Shown in pieces: positions 45,161 to 54,844 of a stretch of 64,000 nt of DNA. The stretch covers positions 767,345 to 831,344 of the forward strand of contig NZ_WUUT01000001.1 in NCBI RefSeq assembly GCF_009831575.1, read 5' to 3'. The stretch is from Halovenus carboxidivorans. GTDB lineage: Archaea > Halobacteriota > Halobacteria > Halobacteriales > Haloarculaceae. How positions within the stretch are numbered: position 1 is the first letter of the stretch; the number at the start of each line of letters is the position of its first letter. Made by a program: the position numbers and the translations under genes. Below the pieces are notes generated by a model. That model had not been told where the DNA came from, made no database searches, and was given only the letters and a program-made list of their open reading frames with translations.

Positions 45161-47230
45161 ATGAGTAAACAGAACACCCTCGAATCACTGAGCCAGGAGT
45201 ACCGCGACACCATCCCAAGCGACCTACGACGAACCCACTCCTTCGACTGGTACCTTGAGGAGTTACAGTCGGACCCGAAAATCGCCCGTAGCGCTCACCA
45301 GCGCATCGCGGACATGTTCGACTTCTACGGGACCGAGTACGACGAGGACAAGGGGGTCGTCGAGTACAAACTCGCCTCCGAGGATCCGCTGGACGACGGG
45401 GAGAACACCTTCTACGGCCGCGTGATCCACGAGGCGATCCACGAGTTCGTCAACAAGGTCAAATCCGGCGCCCGGGGACTCGGTCCCGAGCGGCGAATCC
45501 TCCTGCTTCTCGGCCCGGTCGGATCGGGGAAATCCGACTTCGACTCGCAGGTCCGGAAGTACTTCGAGGATTACACGACCCGCGACGAGGGGCGGATGTA
45601 CACCTTCCGCTGGACGAACCTCTGTGACATCATCGAGGACCAGGACCCGGCCGACGACGTGGTTCGATCGCCGATGAACCAGGATCCCATCGTCCTGCTG
45701 CCGGAGAAACAGCGCAAATCTGTCATCAAGCAGATGAACGAGAACCTCGACGCTCCCTACACCATCCGCAACGAGCAGGCGCTGGACCCCGCCAGCGAGT
45801 TCTACATGGACGAACTGCTCGCGTACTACGACGACGACCTCCAGGCTGTCCTGGAGAACCACGTCGAGGTCGTCCGCCTGCTCGCCGACGAGAACAAACG
45901 CCAGGCGATCGAGACCTTCGAGCCCAAAGACAAGAAAAACCAGGACGAGACCGAACTGACCGGCGACGTCAACTACTCGAAGATCGCGGTCTACGGGGAA
46001 TCGGACCCGCGTGCGTTCGACTACTCGGGCGCGTTCTGTAACGCGAACCGCGGCGTCTTCTCCGGGGAGGAGCTACTCAAGCTCCAGCGGGAGTTCCTCT
46101 ATGACTTCCTGCACGCCACCCAGGAGCAGACGATCAAGCCGAAGAACAACCCCCGGATCGACATCGATCAGGTGATCGTCGGCCGGACGAACATGCCGGA
46201 GTACCGCGACAAGAAAGGCGACGAGAAGATGGAGGCCTTTAACGACCGGACCAAGCGGATCGACTTCCCGTACGTCCTCTCCTACGAGAACGAGGCCGAG
46301 ATCTACCGCAAGATGCTCCGCAACGCCGACCTCCCGGACATCCAGGTCGAACCGCACACCCTGGAGATGGCGGGGCTGTTCGGCGTGCTCACCCGGATCG
46401 AGGAGCCCGACGCCAGCAGTATCGACCTCGTCCAGAAGGCCAAAGCCTACAACGGCGAGATCGACGAGACCGACGATATCGACGTGAAGAAACTGCAGGA
46501 GGAGGCCGCCGAGAAGGTCGAGATCGGCGAGGGGATGACCGGCGTCTCCCCGCGTTTCGTCGGCGACGAGATTGCCGAGGCGATCATGGACTCGATGCAC
46601 CGCAGCCGCAACTTCCTCTCGCCGCTGACGACGTTCAACCACCTCGAGGACAACCTCGAAAACCACGGCTCGATCTCCGACGAGATGTTCGAGACCTACT
46701 ACCGCTATCTCGAACTGGTCCGCGAGGAGTACAAGGAGCGGGCCATCGAGGACGTCCGGCACGCGCTGGCGTACGACCTCGACGAGATCCAGCGCCAGGG
46801 CGAGAAGTACATGGACCACGTCATGGCCTACATCGACGACGACACCGTCGAGGACGAGATCACCGGCCGCGAACAGGAGCCGGACGAGCAGTTCCTGCGC
46901 AGCGTCGAGGAGAAGCTCAATCTGCCGGAGGACCGGAAAGACGACTTCCGCCAGGAGGTCGCCAACTGGGTCTCCCGGCGCGCACGCGAGGGCGAGACGT
47001 TCGATCCGCAGGACAACGACCGTCTCCGCCGCGCGCTGGAGCGGAAACTGTGGGAGGACAAGAAACACAACATCAACTTCTCGGCGCTGGTTTCCAGCGG
47101 CGAGATGGACGACGACGAGCGCAACGAGTGGATCGACGCGCTCATGGAGCAGGGCTACTCCGAGGAGGGCGCGAAGGAAGTCCTCGAGTTCGCCGGCGCC
47201 GAGGTCGCAAAGAGCGAAATGGAGGACTGA
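45161..47230 (+). CDS. prkA: PrkA-type serine protein kinase/AAA protein (first copy)
   Basis: 689 residues. The N-terminal AAA domain has Walker A GPVGSGKS (about 118-125) and the PrkA-family Arg/Glu-rich core; the C-terminal half carries the PrkA kinase-like domain. E. coli YeaG and B. subtilis PrkA are homologues that act in starvation or nitrogen-stress responses. It opens the four-gene operon and overlaps the next ATG by one base (TGATG). Confidence 0.93.
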   Translation: MSKQNTLESLSQEYRDTIPSDLRRTHSFDWYLEELQSDPKIARSAHQRIADMFDFYGTEYDEDKGVVEYKLASEDPLDDGENTFYGRVIHEAIHEFVNKVKSGARGLGPERRILLLLGPVGSGKSDFDSQVRKYFEDYTTRDEGRMYTFRWTNLCDIIEDQDPADDVVRSPMNQDPIVLLPEKQRKSVIKQMNENLDAPYTIRNEQALDPASEFYMDELLAYYDDDLQAVLENHVEVVRLLADENKRQAIETFEPKDKKNQDETELTGDVNYSKIAVYGESDPRAFDYSGAFCNANRGVFSGEELLKLQREFLYDFLHATQEQTIKPKNNPRIDIDQVIVGRTNMPEYRDKKGDEKMEAFNDRTKRIDFPYVLSYENEAEIYRKMLRNADLPDIQVEPHTLEMAGLFGVLTRIEEPDASSIDLVQKAKAYNGEIDETDDIDVKKLQEEAAEKVEIGEGMTGVSPRFVGDEIAEAIMDSMHRSRNFLSPLTTFNHLEDNLENHGSISDEMFETYYRYLELVREEYKERAIEDVRHALAYDLDEIQRQGEKYMDHVMAYIDDDTVEDEITGREQEPDEQFLRSVEEKLNLPEDRKDDFRQEVANWVSRRAREGETFDPQDNDRLRRALERKLWEDKKHNINFSALVSSGEMDDDERNEWIDALMEQGYSEEGAKEVLEFAGAEVAKSEMED

Positions 47231-49509
47231 TGAGTTCCGACGAGTACATCGAGGCGGCCAACCGCGAACTCGACGAGGCCTACCAGCACCCGATGAGCCT
47301 CGGCGAGTACGTCGCACACCTGCTCGACCACCCGCAGCAGGCGGCCCACGCCTCGAAGTATCTGCTCAACGCCATCGAACACGCCGGCACACGGACGGTC
47401 ATCGAAGAGGGCGAGGAGAAGGAGCGGTATCGCTTCTTCGACGATCCGTGGAACGACGGCGAACACGCGATTCTCGGCAACACGGAGGTACTCAACCGCT
47501 TCGTCGACGATCTGCGATCGATCGCCGCCGGCCGGGGCAAAGACGAGAAGATCCTCTGGCTGGACGGGCCGACCGCCACGGGCAAGTCCGAACTGAAACG
47601 GTGTCTAATCAACGGCCTCCGCGAGTACTCGAAAACCGAGGCCGGTCGGCGGTATACCATGGAGTGGAACATCGCCGGCGTGAGCGACCAGCCGGGGCTG
47701 ACCTACGGCGACGAGGTCTCCGCCGACGAGGACGACTGGTACGAGAGCCCGGTGCAGTCACACCCGCTGTCGGTGTTTCCCGAGGAGGTCCGTGCGGAGT
47801 TGCTCGAGGAACTCAACGAGCGACTGGACGACCACATCCCGATCCGGATGGAGGCGGAGATGGACCCGTTCTGTCGGGAAGCGTACGACTACCTCGAAGA
47901 GCAGTACCGCCGAGATGGCGTTGCCGATCTGTTCTCGGCGGTCACGTCGCCGAGCCACCTCCGAATCAAAAACTTCGTCGTCGATGTCGGCCACGGCATC
48001 GGCGTCCTCCACAGCGAGGACGACGGCTCGCCCAAAGAGCGGCTGGTCGGATCGTGGATGGCCGGGATGTTGCGGGAGCTGGACTCGCGAGGACGCAAGA
48101 ACCCCCAGGCGTTTTCCTACGACGGCGTGCTCTCGCAGGGCAACGGCCTCGTGACCATCGTCGAGGACGCCGCCCAGCACGCGGATCTGCTCCAGAAACT
48201 GCTGAACGTGCCCGACGAGAGCCGCGTCAAACTCGACAAGGGGATCGGGATGGATGTCGACACGCAGTTGATCGTCATCTCGAATCCCGATCTGGAGGAC
48301 CAACTGAACCAACACGCCGACAGGAACGGGACCGACCCGCTGAAGGCGCTGAAACGCCGGCTTGACAAACACCAGTTCACCTACCTGACGAACCTCTCGC
48401 TGGAAGCGGAGCTGTTGCGCCGCGAACTGACCGACGAGACGACCGTCTGGGACGCCAACAGCTGGGATCAGCTCGAGGAGTGGATCCGCGAACCGATCAC
48501 CATCAGCGTCCGGGACAGCTCCGGAACCGTCACCGAGCGCGAACTCGCACCCCACGCCATCGAGGGAGCGGCGCTGTACGCCGTGGTTTCGCGGCTCGAC
48601 GCCTCGGATCTCCCCGAGGACCTCCAGCTGACCGACAAGGCGCTGCTGTTCGACCGTGGGTACCTGCGCGACGGCGACGAACGGATCGACATCGAGGAGT
48701 TCGAGTTCGACGACGAGGCCAGCGACGGCGAACACGGCATCCCGGTCACGTACACCCGAGACATCATCGCTGACCTGCTCCACGAGGAGTCAGACCGGTT
48801 CGACGAGGAGCTACCGGTCGAGCGGGTGATTATGCCCCGGGATCTGATCAACGCGATGGCCGAACGGCTCACGGACGCCCCCGTGTTCTCGAACACCGAG
48901 GCCGCGGAGTTCGAGGAGCGGGTCGCGTCGGTGAAAAACTACATCTTCAGCCAGCAGGAGGAGGACGTGCTCGATGCGATGATGCGCGACAAGCGCGTCG
49001 ACGAGCAGACTGTCGAGGAGTACGTCGAACACGTCTACGCGTGGGCGGAAGGCGAACGGATCGAGAACGACCGCGGCGAACTGGTCGAGCCGGATCTGCT
49101 GAAGATGAAAGTCTTCGAGATCGAACATCTCGGCCGGTTCAACGAGGACAACTACACCGGAAACAACCCACACGAGGAGGTCCAGACCTTCCGCGAGGAG
49201 AAGATCATCACGGCGCTGAACCGCCACGCGTGGCGCCACCGCGACGAGGAGTTCCGGGTCTCGGACGTCAATCCCAAGGAGATCCCGGTCATCAAGTCGG
49301 TGCTCGGTACCCACGACTGGGAGGACATCAAACGCACCTTCGAGGACTTCGACCCGCGGCAGTGGGACAACCCGCCGAGCGGCACCGAAACCGCGGACAT
49401 CAAACGAGAGACGATCCAGAACATGCAAGAACTCTTCGAGTACAGCGAGGCCTCGGCCGAACTGACCAGCCGGTACGTCATGAGCCAGGTGAGCTACAGA
49501 TGGGACTGA
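47230..49509 (+). CDS. PrkA-type serine protein kinase/AAA protein (second copy)
   Basis: 759 residues from ATG 47230. Walker A reads GPTATGKS (113-120), slightly different from copy one. The PrkA core has been kept (ITVTRELAPHAIEG-like segment and VERVIMPRDLIN), but the middle is longer and more divergent. A paired PrkA is a haloarchaeal arrangement and suggests a heteromeric complex (inference). yeaH follows 13 bases later. Confidence 0.9.
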   Translation: MSSDEYIEAANRELDEAYQHPMSLGEYVAHLLDHPQQAAHASKYLLNAIEHAGTRTVIEEGEEKERYRFFDDPWNDGEHAILGNTEVLNRFVDDLRSIAAGRGKDEKILWLDGPTATGKSELKRCLINGLREYSKTEAGRRYTMEWNIAGVSDQPGLTYGDEVSADEDDWYESPVQSHPLSVFPEEVRAELLEELNERLDDHIPIRMEAEMDPFCREAYDYLEEQYRRDGVADLFSAVTSPSHLRIKNFVVDVGHGIGVLHSEDDGSPKERLVGSWMAGMLRELDSRGRKNPQAFSYDGVLSQGNGLVTIVEDAAQHADLLQKLLNVPDESRVKLDKGIGMDVDTQLIVISNPDLEDQLNQHADRNGTDPLKALKRRLDKHQFTYLTNLSLEAELLRRELTDETTVWDANSWDQLEEWIREPITISVRDSSGTVTERELAPHAIEGAALYAVVSRLDASDLPEDLQLTDKALLFDRGYLRDGDERIDIEEFEFDDEASDGEHGIPVTYTRDIIADLLHEESDRFDEELPVERVIMPRDLINAMAERLTDAPVFSNTEAAEFEERVASVKNYIFSQQEEDVLDAMMRDKRVDEQTVEEYVEHVYAWAEGERIENDRGELVEPDLLKMKVFEIEHLGRFNEDNYTGNNPHEEVQTFREEKIITALNRHAWRHRDEEFRVSDVNPKEIPVIKSVLGTHDWEDIKRTFEDFDPRQWDNPPSGTETADIKRETIQNMQELFEYSEASAELTSRYVMSQVSYRWD

Positions 49510-49522
49510 CCGGAGGTGAACG

Positions 49523-50845
49523 ATGGGGCTGAGAGACGACATCGAACGGTACAAGGAGGTCGGCGAGAACCGCCGTCAGGACCTCTCGGAGTTCATCCAG
49601 TACGGCGACCTCGGACAGAGCCGCCGCGACGAGGTCCGGATCCCGATCAAGATCATCGACCTCCCGGAGTTCGAGTACGACCGGCGCGACATGGGCGGCG
49701 TCGGGCAGGGCGAGGACGGGACGCCACAGCCGGGCGATCCGGTCGGTGACCCCGAACCCGGCGACGAGGACGGCGAGGACGGCGACCCCGGCGAGGAGGG
49801 CGGCGAGCACGAGTACTACGAGATGGATCCGGAGGAGTTCGCCCAGGAACTCGACGAGCAACTCGGACTCGACCTCGATCCGAAGGGCAAGAAGGTCGTC
49901 GAGGAGAAGGAGGGCGATTACACCGACCTCACGCGCACCGGGCCGACCGGGACCCTCGATTTCGAGCGGCTGTTCAAGAAGGGGCTGAAGCGAAAGCTCG
50001 CGATGGATTTCGACGAGGAGTACGTCCGGGCGGCGCTGCGGATCGACGGCTGGGGTCCCGCCAGGGTCTTCGAGTGGGCCCGCAGCCAGGAGAATCTGCC
50101 CGTCTCGCGGGCGTGGATCGAGAACGCCTACGAGGAACTGCCGCGGGACGAACGCGGCATCTACGCCGACTTGGAGGAGATGGAGGAGGAGGTCGAGCGG
50201 TCGAGCACAGCACAGCGGATCCGCCGGGACGGCGTCGACGAGGTGCCCTTCCGCCGGGAGGACGAGCGATATCGCTATCCCGAGATCATCGAGGAACGCG
50301 AGAAGAACGTCGTCGTCGTCAACATCCGAGACGTGTCGGGCAGTATGCGCCAGAAGAAACGCGAACTCGTCGAGCGGACGTTCACGCCGCTGGACTGGTA
50401 CCTCCAGGGGAAATACGACAACGCGGAGTTCGTCTACATCGCCCACGACGCAGACGCGTGGGAGGTCGACCGCGAGGAGTTCTTCGGGATCCGGTCCGGC
50501 GGTGGCACCCGGATCTCGAGCGCGTACGAACTGGCCGCGGAGATCCTCGACGAGGAGTTCCCGTTCAGCGACTGGAACCGGTACGTCTTCGCGGCGGGCG
50601 ACTCGGAGAACTCCAGCAACGACACCGAGGAGAAGGTCATCCCGCTGATGGAGGAGATCGACGCCAACCTCCACGCCTACGTCGAGACACAGCCCTCGGG
50701 CAACGCGATCAACGCGACCCACGCCGAGGAGGTTCAGCAACACTTCGGGGACAGCGACGACGTCGCGGTCGCCTACGTCTCCAGCCCCGAGGACGTGACC
50801 GACGCGATTTACGAGATTCTCAGCACGGAGGAGAACAATGAGTGA
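49523..50845 (+). CDS. yeaH: YeaH/YhbH-family (DUF444) protein
   Basis: 440 residues. An acidic, Gly/Asp/Glu-rich linker (about 62-95) precedes a VWA-like fold; the metal-ion site is DVSGS (from residue 270), in NIRDVSGSM. In bacteria YeaH is the partner of PrkA/YeaG. Overlaps the spoVR start by 8 bases. Confidence 0.9.
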   Translation: MGLRDDIERYKEVGENRRQDLSEFIQYGDLGQSRRDEVRIPIKIIDLPEFEYDRRDMGGVGQGEDGTPQPGDPVGDPEPGDEDGEDGDPGEEGGEHEYYEMDPEEFAQELDEQLGLDLDPKGKKVVEEKEGDYTDLTRTGPTGTLDFERLFKKGLKRKLAMDFDEEYVRAALRIDGWGPARVFEWARSQENLPVSRAWIENAYEELPRDERGIYADLEEMEEEVERSSTAQRIRRDGVDEVPFRREDERYRYPEIIEEREKNVVVVNIRDVSGSMRQKKRELVERTFTPLDWYLQGKYDNAEFVYIAHDADAWEVDREEFFGIRSGGGTRISSAYELAAEILDEEFPFSDWNRYVFAAGDSENSSNDTEEKVIPLMEEIDANLHAYVETQPSGNAINATHAEEVQQHFGDSDDVAVAYVSSPEDVTDAIYEILSTEENNE

Positions 50846-52859
50846 CTCAGAGGACACCACCCCGATCACCGCACCGGACGACATCGAGATGCAGCGCGAG
50901 GCCGAACGGCTCGAAGGTCCGGTCCGGGAGGCCGCGGCGCTGGCGAAGAAACTCGGCCTCGACCCGTATCCGGTCAACTACTGGATCGTCGATTACGACG
51001 AGATGAACGAACTGATCGCCTACGGGGGGTTCCAGCAGCGGTACCCTCACTGGCGGTGGGGGATGACCTACGACCGCCAGCAGAAACAGGGCCAGTTCCT
51101 CGGCGGCAAGGCCTTCGAGATCGTCAACAACGACAACCCGGCGCATGCCTTCCTGCAGATCTCGAACTCCCTGGCCGACCAGAAGGCGGTGATTACCCAC
51201 GTCGAAGCCCACTCCGATTTCTTCGCGAACAACGAGTGGTTCGGGATGTTCACCGACGACCCCGACGCCGCCGCCCGACTCGCCCGCCACGGTGAGACCA
51301 TCGAGGAGTACATGCAGGACACCGACATCGAGCGCGCGGAGGTCGAGAAGTGGATCGATCACATCCTCTGTCTGGAGGACAACATCGACCAACACCAGCC
51401 GTACACGCCGCTCAGCCCCGACGACGAGAGTTCCGACCTCGACACCGAGGAGGTGGCCGACGAGCTTGGCGACCTGGAACTCTCCGAGGAGGTCCGCCAG
51501 GAGGTCTTCGACGACGAGTGGCTCGAAGCCCGCCGCGAGGACGACGACGCGAGCACGTTCCCGGAGGAGCCGGAACGGGATATCCTCGCCTTCCTGCGCA
51601 AACACGGCAGACAGTACGACCCCGACGCCGAGAAGGCCGTCGAGATGGAGGAGTGGCAGAAAGAGATCCTCGAAATCCTCCGCACGGAGGCGTACTACTT
51701 CGCCCCCCAGAAGATGACGAAGGTGATGAACGAGGGGTGGGCGAGCTACTGGGAGTCGCTGATGATGGCCGACGAGAACTTCGCGGACGGCAACGAGTTC
51801 ATCACCTACGCGGATCACATGTCCAAAGTGCTGGGCTCGGGCGGGCTGAACCCCTACAGTCTGGGGCTGCAGCTCTGGAAGTTCGTCGAGAACACCGCGA
51901 ATCGCCGCCACGTCGTCGAGGAACTGCTCTGCATCGAGGGGATCACCTGGCGGAACTTCCACGATACCGTCGACTTCGAGGCCGTGCTCTCGGTGCTCGA
52001 ACCGGACGACCTCGTCGCCTCCGTCGACCCCGACGAGCTCGACGCCATCGACCCGTCGGACCCGCGCATCGACGCCGAGGCCCTCGAGGCCGCCCGCGAC
52101 GGTGAGATCGACCTCGACGCCTACCCCTGGAAGATATTCACCTACGAGGGCATGTGCGAGCGACACTACTCGCTGACCAAACCCGAGAACCGCGGGTTCA
52201 TCTCCCGGATCTCGATGGAGGAGTTGGAACAGATCTCGCGGTACATGTTCGACGACTCCAAGTACGAGAGCATCGAGGAGGCGCTGTCCGAGGTCGATTA
52301 CTCGGTCGGCTGGGACCGTATGCGGGAGATCCGCGAGAGCCACAACGACGTCACCTTCCTCGACGAGTTCCTCACCCAGGAGTTCGTCGATGAACACAAC
52401 TACTTCACCTACGAGTACATGCAGTCCTCTGGGGATTACCGGGCGACCTCGACGGACTACCAGGACGTGAAAAAGAAGTTGATGTTGCAGTTCACCAACT
52501 TCGGGAAGCCGACCATCGTCGTCTCCGACGGCAACTACCGCAACCGGAACGAACTGCTGCTCGAACACCGATACAACGGGGTGTCGCTGGACCTCGAACA
52601 GGCCAAAGACACCCTCGAACGCGTCTTCGAGCTATGGGGTCGGCCGGTCGCGCTGCGGACCATCGTCAAGGAGTACGACGACCACGACCTCGAAGTCGCT
52701 CGCCGCCGGGACCGCGAACCCGAACCGACCGAACAGGGGCTGGAGATCCGGTACAACGGCAAGGAGTTCAGGCGGGAAGACCTGGAGTGGGCCGAGGTCG
52801 AACACTTGGCCGCCACCGACATCGACTACGACACCAAGCCCGAAGAGTGGCTGGCCTGA
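50838..52859 (+). CDS. spoVR: SpoVR-family protein
   Basis: 673 residues. Landmarks include [29 protein letters not shown], and the conserved EGWASYWES ([10 protein letters not shown]) with Glu and His. E. coli YcgB and B. subtilis SpoVR are homologues; the biochemical role is unknown. An acidic insert (about 200-255, [21 protein letters not shown]) is a haloarchaeal addition. Last gene of the operon. Confidence 0.93.
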   Translation: MSDSEDTTPITAPDDIEMQREAERLEGPVREAAALAKKLGLDPYPVNYWIVDYDEMNELIAYGGFQQRYPHWRWGMTYDRQQKQGQFLGGKAFEIVNNDNPAHAFLQISNSLADQKAVITHVEAHSDFFANNEWFGMFTDDPDAAARLARHGETIEEYMQDTDIERAEVEKWIDHILCLEDNIDQHQPYTPLSPDDESSDLDTEEVADELGDLELSEEVRQEVFDDEWLEARREDDDASTFPEEPERDILAFLRKHGRQYDPDAEKAVEMEEWQKEILEILRTEAYYFAPQKMTKVMNEGWASYWESLMMADENFADGNEFITYADHMSKVLGSGGLNPYSLGLQLWKFVENTANRRHVVEELLCIEGITWRNFHDTVDFEAVLSVLEPDDLVASVDPDELDAIDPSDPRIDAEALEAARDGEIDLDAYPWKIFTYEGMCERHYSLTKPENRGFISRISMEELEQISRYMFDDSKYESIEEALSEVDYSVGWDRMREIRESHNDVTFLDEFLTQEFVDEHNYFTYEYMQSSGDYRATSTDYQDVKKKLMLQFTNFGKPTIVVSDGNYRNRNELLLEHRYNGVSLDLEQAKDTLERVFELWGRPVALRTIVKEYDDHDLEVARRRDREPEPTEQGLEIRYNGKEFRREDLEWAEVEHLAATDIDYDTKPEEWLA

Positions 52860-52898
52860 GCCGACGGACCTTTTCCGGTCTCGGTCCTCGGAGTCGGT

Positions 52899-53279
52899 AT
52901 GGAGCGTTTCGAGGTCGACACCGAGCAACGCCTCTCGGTCATCGACATCACCGACAGGGTCGCCGAACGGATCCCGCCGGACGCGACCGGAACCGCGACC
53001 GTCTTCGTCGAACACACGACGGCGGGAGTCACGGTCAACGAGGCCGAATCGCGGCTCCTCGAGGATTTCGAGGCCGCGCTGTCGGAACTGGTCGGGGACT
53101 CGGGCTGGAAGCACGACCAGATCGACGACAACGCCGACTCGCACGTCCGGTCGCTGCTCGTCGGTCCCGACGTGACCGTCCCGGTCGTCGACGGGTCGCT
53201 GCGGTTGGGGCGCTGGCAGTCTGTGTTGTTCGTCGAGTGTGACGGGCCGCGGACCCGGAGCGTTCGCGTCGTGGCCTGA
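52899..53279 (+). CDS. YjbQ/UPF0047-family protein (secondary thiamine-phosphate synthase)
   Basis: A 126-residue trimer-forming beta-helix-like protein. The conserved VFVEHTTAGVTVNE carries the active-site His, with HVRSLLVGPDVTVPV and GRWQSVLFVECDGPRTR. Bacterial YjbQ can replace ThiE weakly; the true role is uncertain. Confidence 0.88.
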   Translation: MERFEVDTEQRLSVIDITDRVAERIPPDATGTATVFVEHTTAGVTVNEAESRLLEDFEAALSELVGDSGWKHDQIDDNADSHVRSLLVGPDVTVPVVDGSLRLGRWQSVLFVECDGPRTRSVRVVA

Positions 53280-53326
53280 ACCAGGAACCGAACCGCTCAT
53301 TTATTCGGGGGGTGTATGAGTCGGCA

Positions 53327-53527
53327 ATGGTAGAGCCACCGTCGCCAGGGCTGTTGGATTACGCCGCAGTCGGATCTGCCGTCGCGGCGCTCGTCTTCGC
53401 GTACGTTATCTACCCGAACACCATCGTCCAATACAGCGCGTGGTTGGTGGTGTTCACGATCTGGATGGCGTGGTTCGTCTACTACGGCACCAAGTGGATG
53501 TACGGCGTCGAGGGCGACCCGTCCTGA
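53327..53527 (+). CDS. Small two-helix membrane protein A
   Basis: 66 residues from ATG 53327; CATTTATTC centred about 25 bases upstream fits a leaderless start. Two helices (about 10-28 and 34-54) with FAYVIYPN between them. It is paralogous to the next gene (FAYFIYPT). Function unknown. Confidence 0.65.
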   Translation: MVEPPSPGLLDYAAVGSAVAALVFAYVIYPNTIVQYSAWLVVFTIWMAWFVYYGTKWMYGVEGDPS

Positions 53528-53584
53528 TCCGGTGAGGACAGGCCGAGTCGCTACGCATAAACCGCCCCCAGCCGTAGCCTTGGT

Positions 53585-53782
53585 ATGCCCGGATGGTTCG
53601 AGCCGAACCGCTACGACCTCGCCGTCGTTCTCACCTCGGTTGCGCTCGTGATCTTCGCGTACTTCATCTACCCGACCGAACTGGCCCGCGTCTCCGCCTG
53701 GGCGACGATTTTCTTCATGCAGGTCTGCTGGGTTGGGTACCTCGCCTACCGGTGGACCTGGGACGAGGAGCCACAGGTGTGA
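53585..53782 (+). CDS. Small two-helix membrane protein B
   Basis: 65 residues with its own TATA-like GCATAAACC 27 bases before the ATG. Layout matches its neighbour A: an acidic start, helix, F-A-Y-x-IYP, second helix with W-x3-F, and acidic end. Tandem duplication is likely. Its stop abuts the convergent phosphotransacetylase-like gene. Confidence 0.65.
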   Translation: MPGWFEPNRYDLAVVLTSVALVIFAYFIYPTELARVSAWATIFFMQVCWVGYLAYRWTWDEEPQV

Positions 53783-54844
53783 TCAGCCGTCCAGCAGCGA
53801 CTCGGCGGTGACGCTCTCTTCGAGTAACTCGACCATCCGTTCGACAGCCTCGGGAGTCCGCGTTCGACCCGACCCGAGCACCGACTCCGTCCGGTCGATC
53901 GTCGTCCGCGTGTCCGACTGGACGAGAATGATCGGGACGTCCTCGCTTGTCGCCTTTCCGATGACCGCCTCGGAGGGCCGGTAGCCCCCGGTCAGGATCA
54001 CACAGCGGACTCCGCTGGCCTGTACCGCCGCAGTCTGGATGTCCGACCGATCACCGCCGGTGATAACCGCGGCGTTGCGGGTGCGACGGAGTTGTCCGAG
54101 CGCGCCCGACCCGCTCATCGCGCCGACGAGAAACCGCTCGATCCGTCCGTCCATCGACGCCTCCGGGGTCAGTAGCTCCCCGCCGATCCCGTCCGCGAGC
54201 TCTCGGACAGTGATGCTCCCCAACTGCTCGTCGTGCGGGATCGCGCCGTAACTGTCGACTCCTCTCCCGTCGAGGAAGGCCATCGCGTCCTCGACGAGTT
54301 CGTCGTACCGATCCGGAGAGACGTCGTTGAAGAGGACGCCGGCGAACCGGTCCTCGTACTCCTCGCTCGCGGCGAGTACCTCGTCGACATCGCCGGCCTC
54401 GCTGTACCCGCTGAGTAGCAGGACGTCGGCGTCGAGTAGCTCGGCAATCTCCGCGTCCGTCAGATCGACGGTGCCGCCCGTCCAGCGGAACGTCGACCCT
54501 TCGAGCAGCATGAGGTCCGTCCCTTCGGCCAACCCCTCGAAGTTCTCCTCGATGTCCGACCGGAGCTGATCGGGGTCGGCCCGCCCGCGGATCGCCTCCT
54601 GGACGAACGTCGGCGAGTAGACGACGGGTTCGAGCTGGTGCATTCCCGCGTCGAGACCCAGCACCTCGCGGGCGAGCATCGGGTCCTCGTCGCGTGTCTT
54701 CCCGACGACGCTCTCCAGATTCGTCCCTTTCGGCTTCATGTAGCCGACTGTCTGGCCCCGCCGTTGGGCCAACCGACCGAGCGCGACGGTGATTGCTGTC
54801 TTCCCTGTCCCTCCGGTTGTCGACGTGACGAGTAATCGTGTCAT
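53783..54844 (-). CDS. P-loop/DRTGG phosphotransacetylase-like protein
   Basis: 353 residues. The N-terminal BioD-like P-loop domain (TSTTGGTGKTAITVALG, then LLLEGSTFRWTGGTVDL) is joined to a DRTGG domain (about 205-320). The phosphotransacetylase catalytic domain itself is missing, so the family name should not be read as activity. It overlaps the synthetase gene by 4 bases and is translated after it, so it may regulate or chaperone that enzyme. Confidence 0.85.
   Translation of the reverse strand: MTRLLVTSTTGGTGKTAITVALGRLAQRRGQTVGYMKPKGTNLESVVGKTRDEDPMLAREVLGLDAGMHQLEPVVYSPTFVQEAIRGRADPDQLRSDIEENFEGLAEGTDLMLLEGSTFRWTGGTVDLTDAEIAELLDADVLLLSGYSEAGDVDEVLAASEEYEDRFAGVLFNDVSPDRYDELVEDAMAFLDGRGVDSYGAIPHDEQLGSITVRELADGIGGELLTPEASMDGRIERFLVGAMSGSGALGQLRRTRNAAVITGGDRSDIQTAAVQASGVRCVILTGGYRPSEAVIGKATSEDVPIILVQSDTRTTIDRTESVLGSGRTRTPEAVERMVELLEESVTAESLLDG

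Noticed and set aside
46073-47317. Long minus-strand frames across the PrkA/YeaH/SpoVR operon (also 47758-48783, 49478-50977, 50847-52568)
   Set aside because: Leu/Val/Arg-rich shadows of the acidic plus-strand proteins, with no independent start signals.
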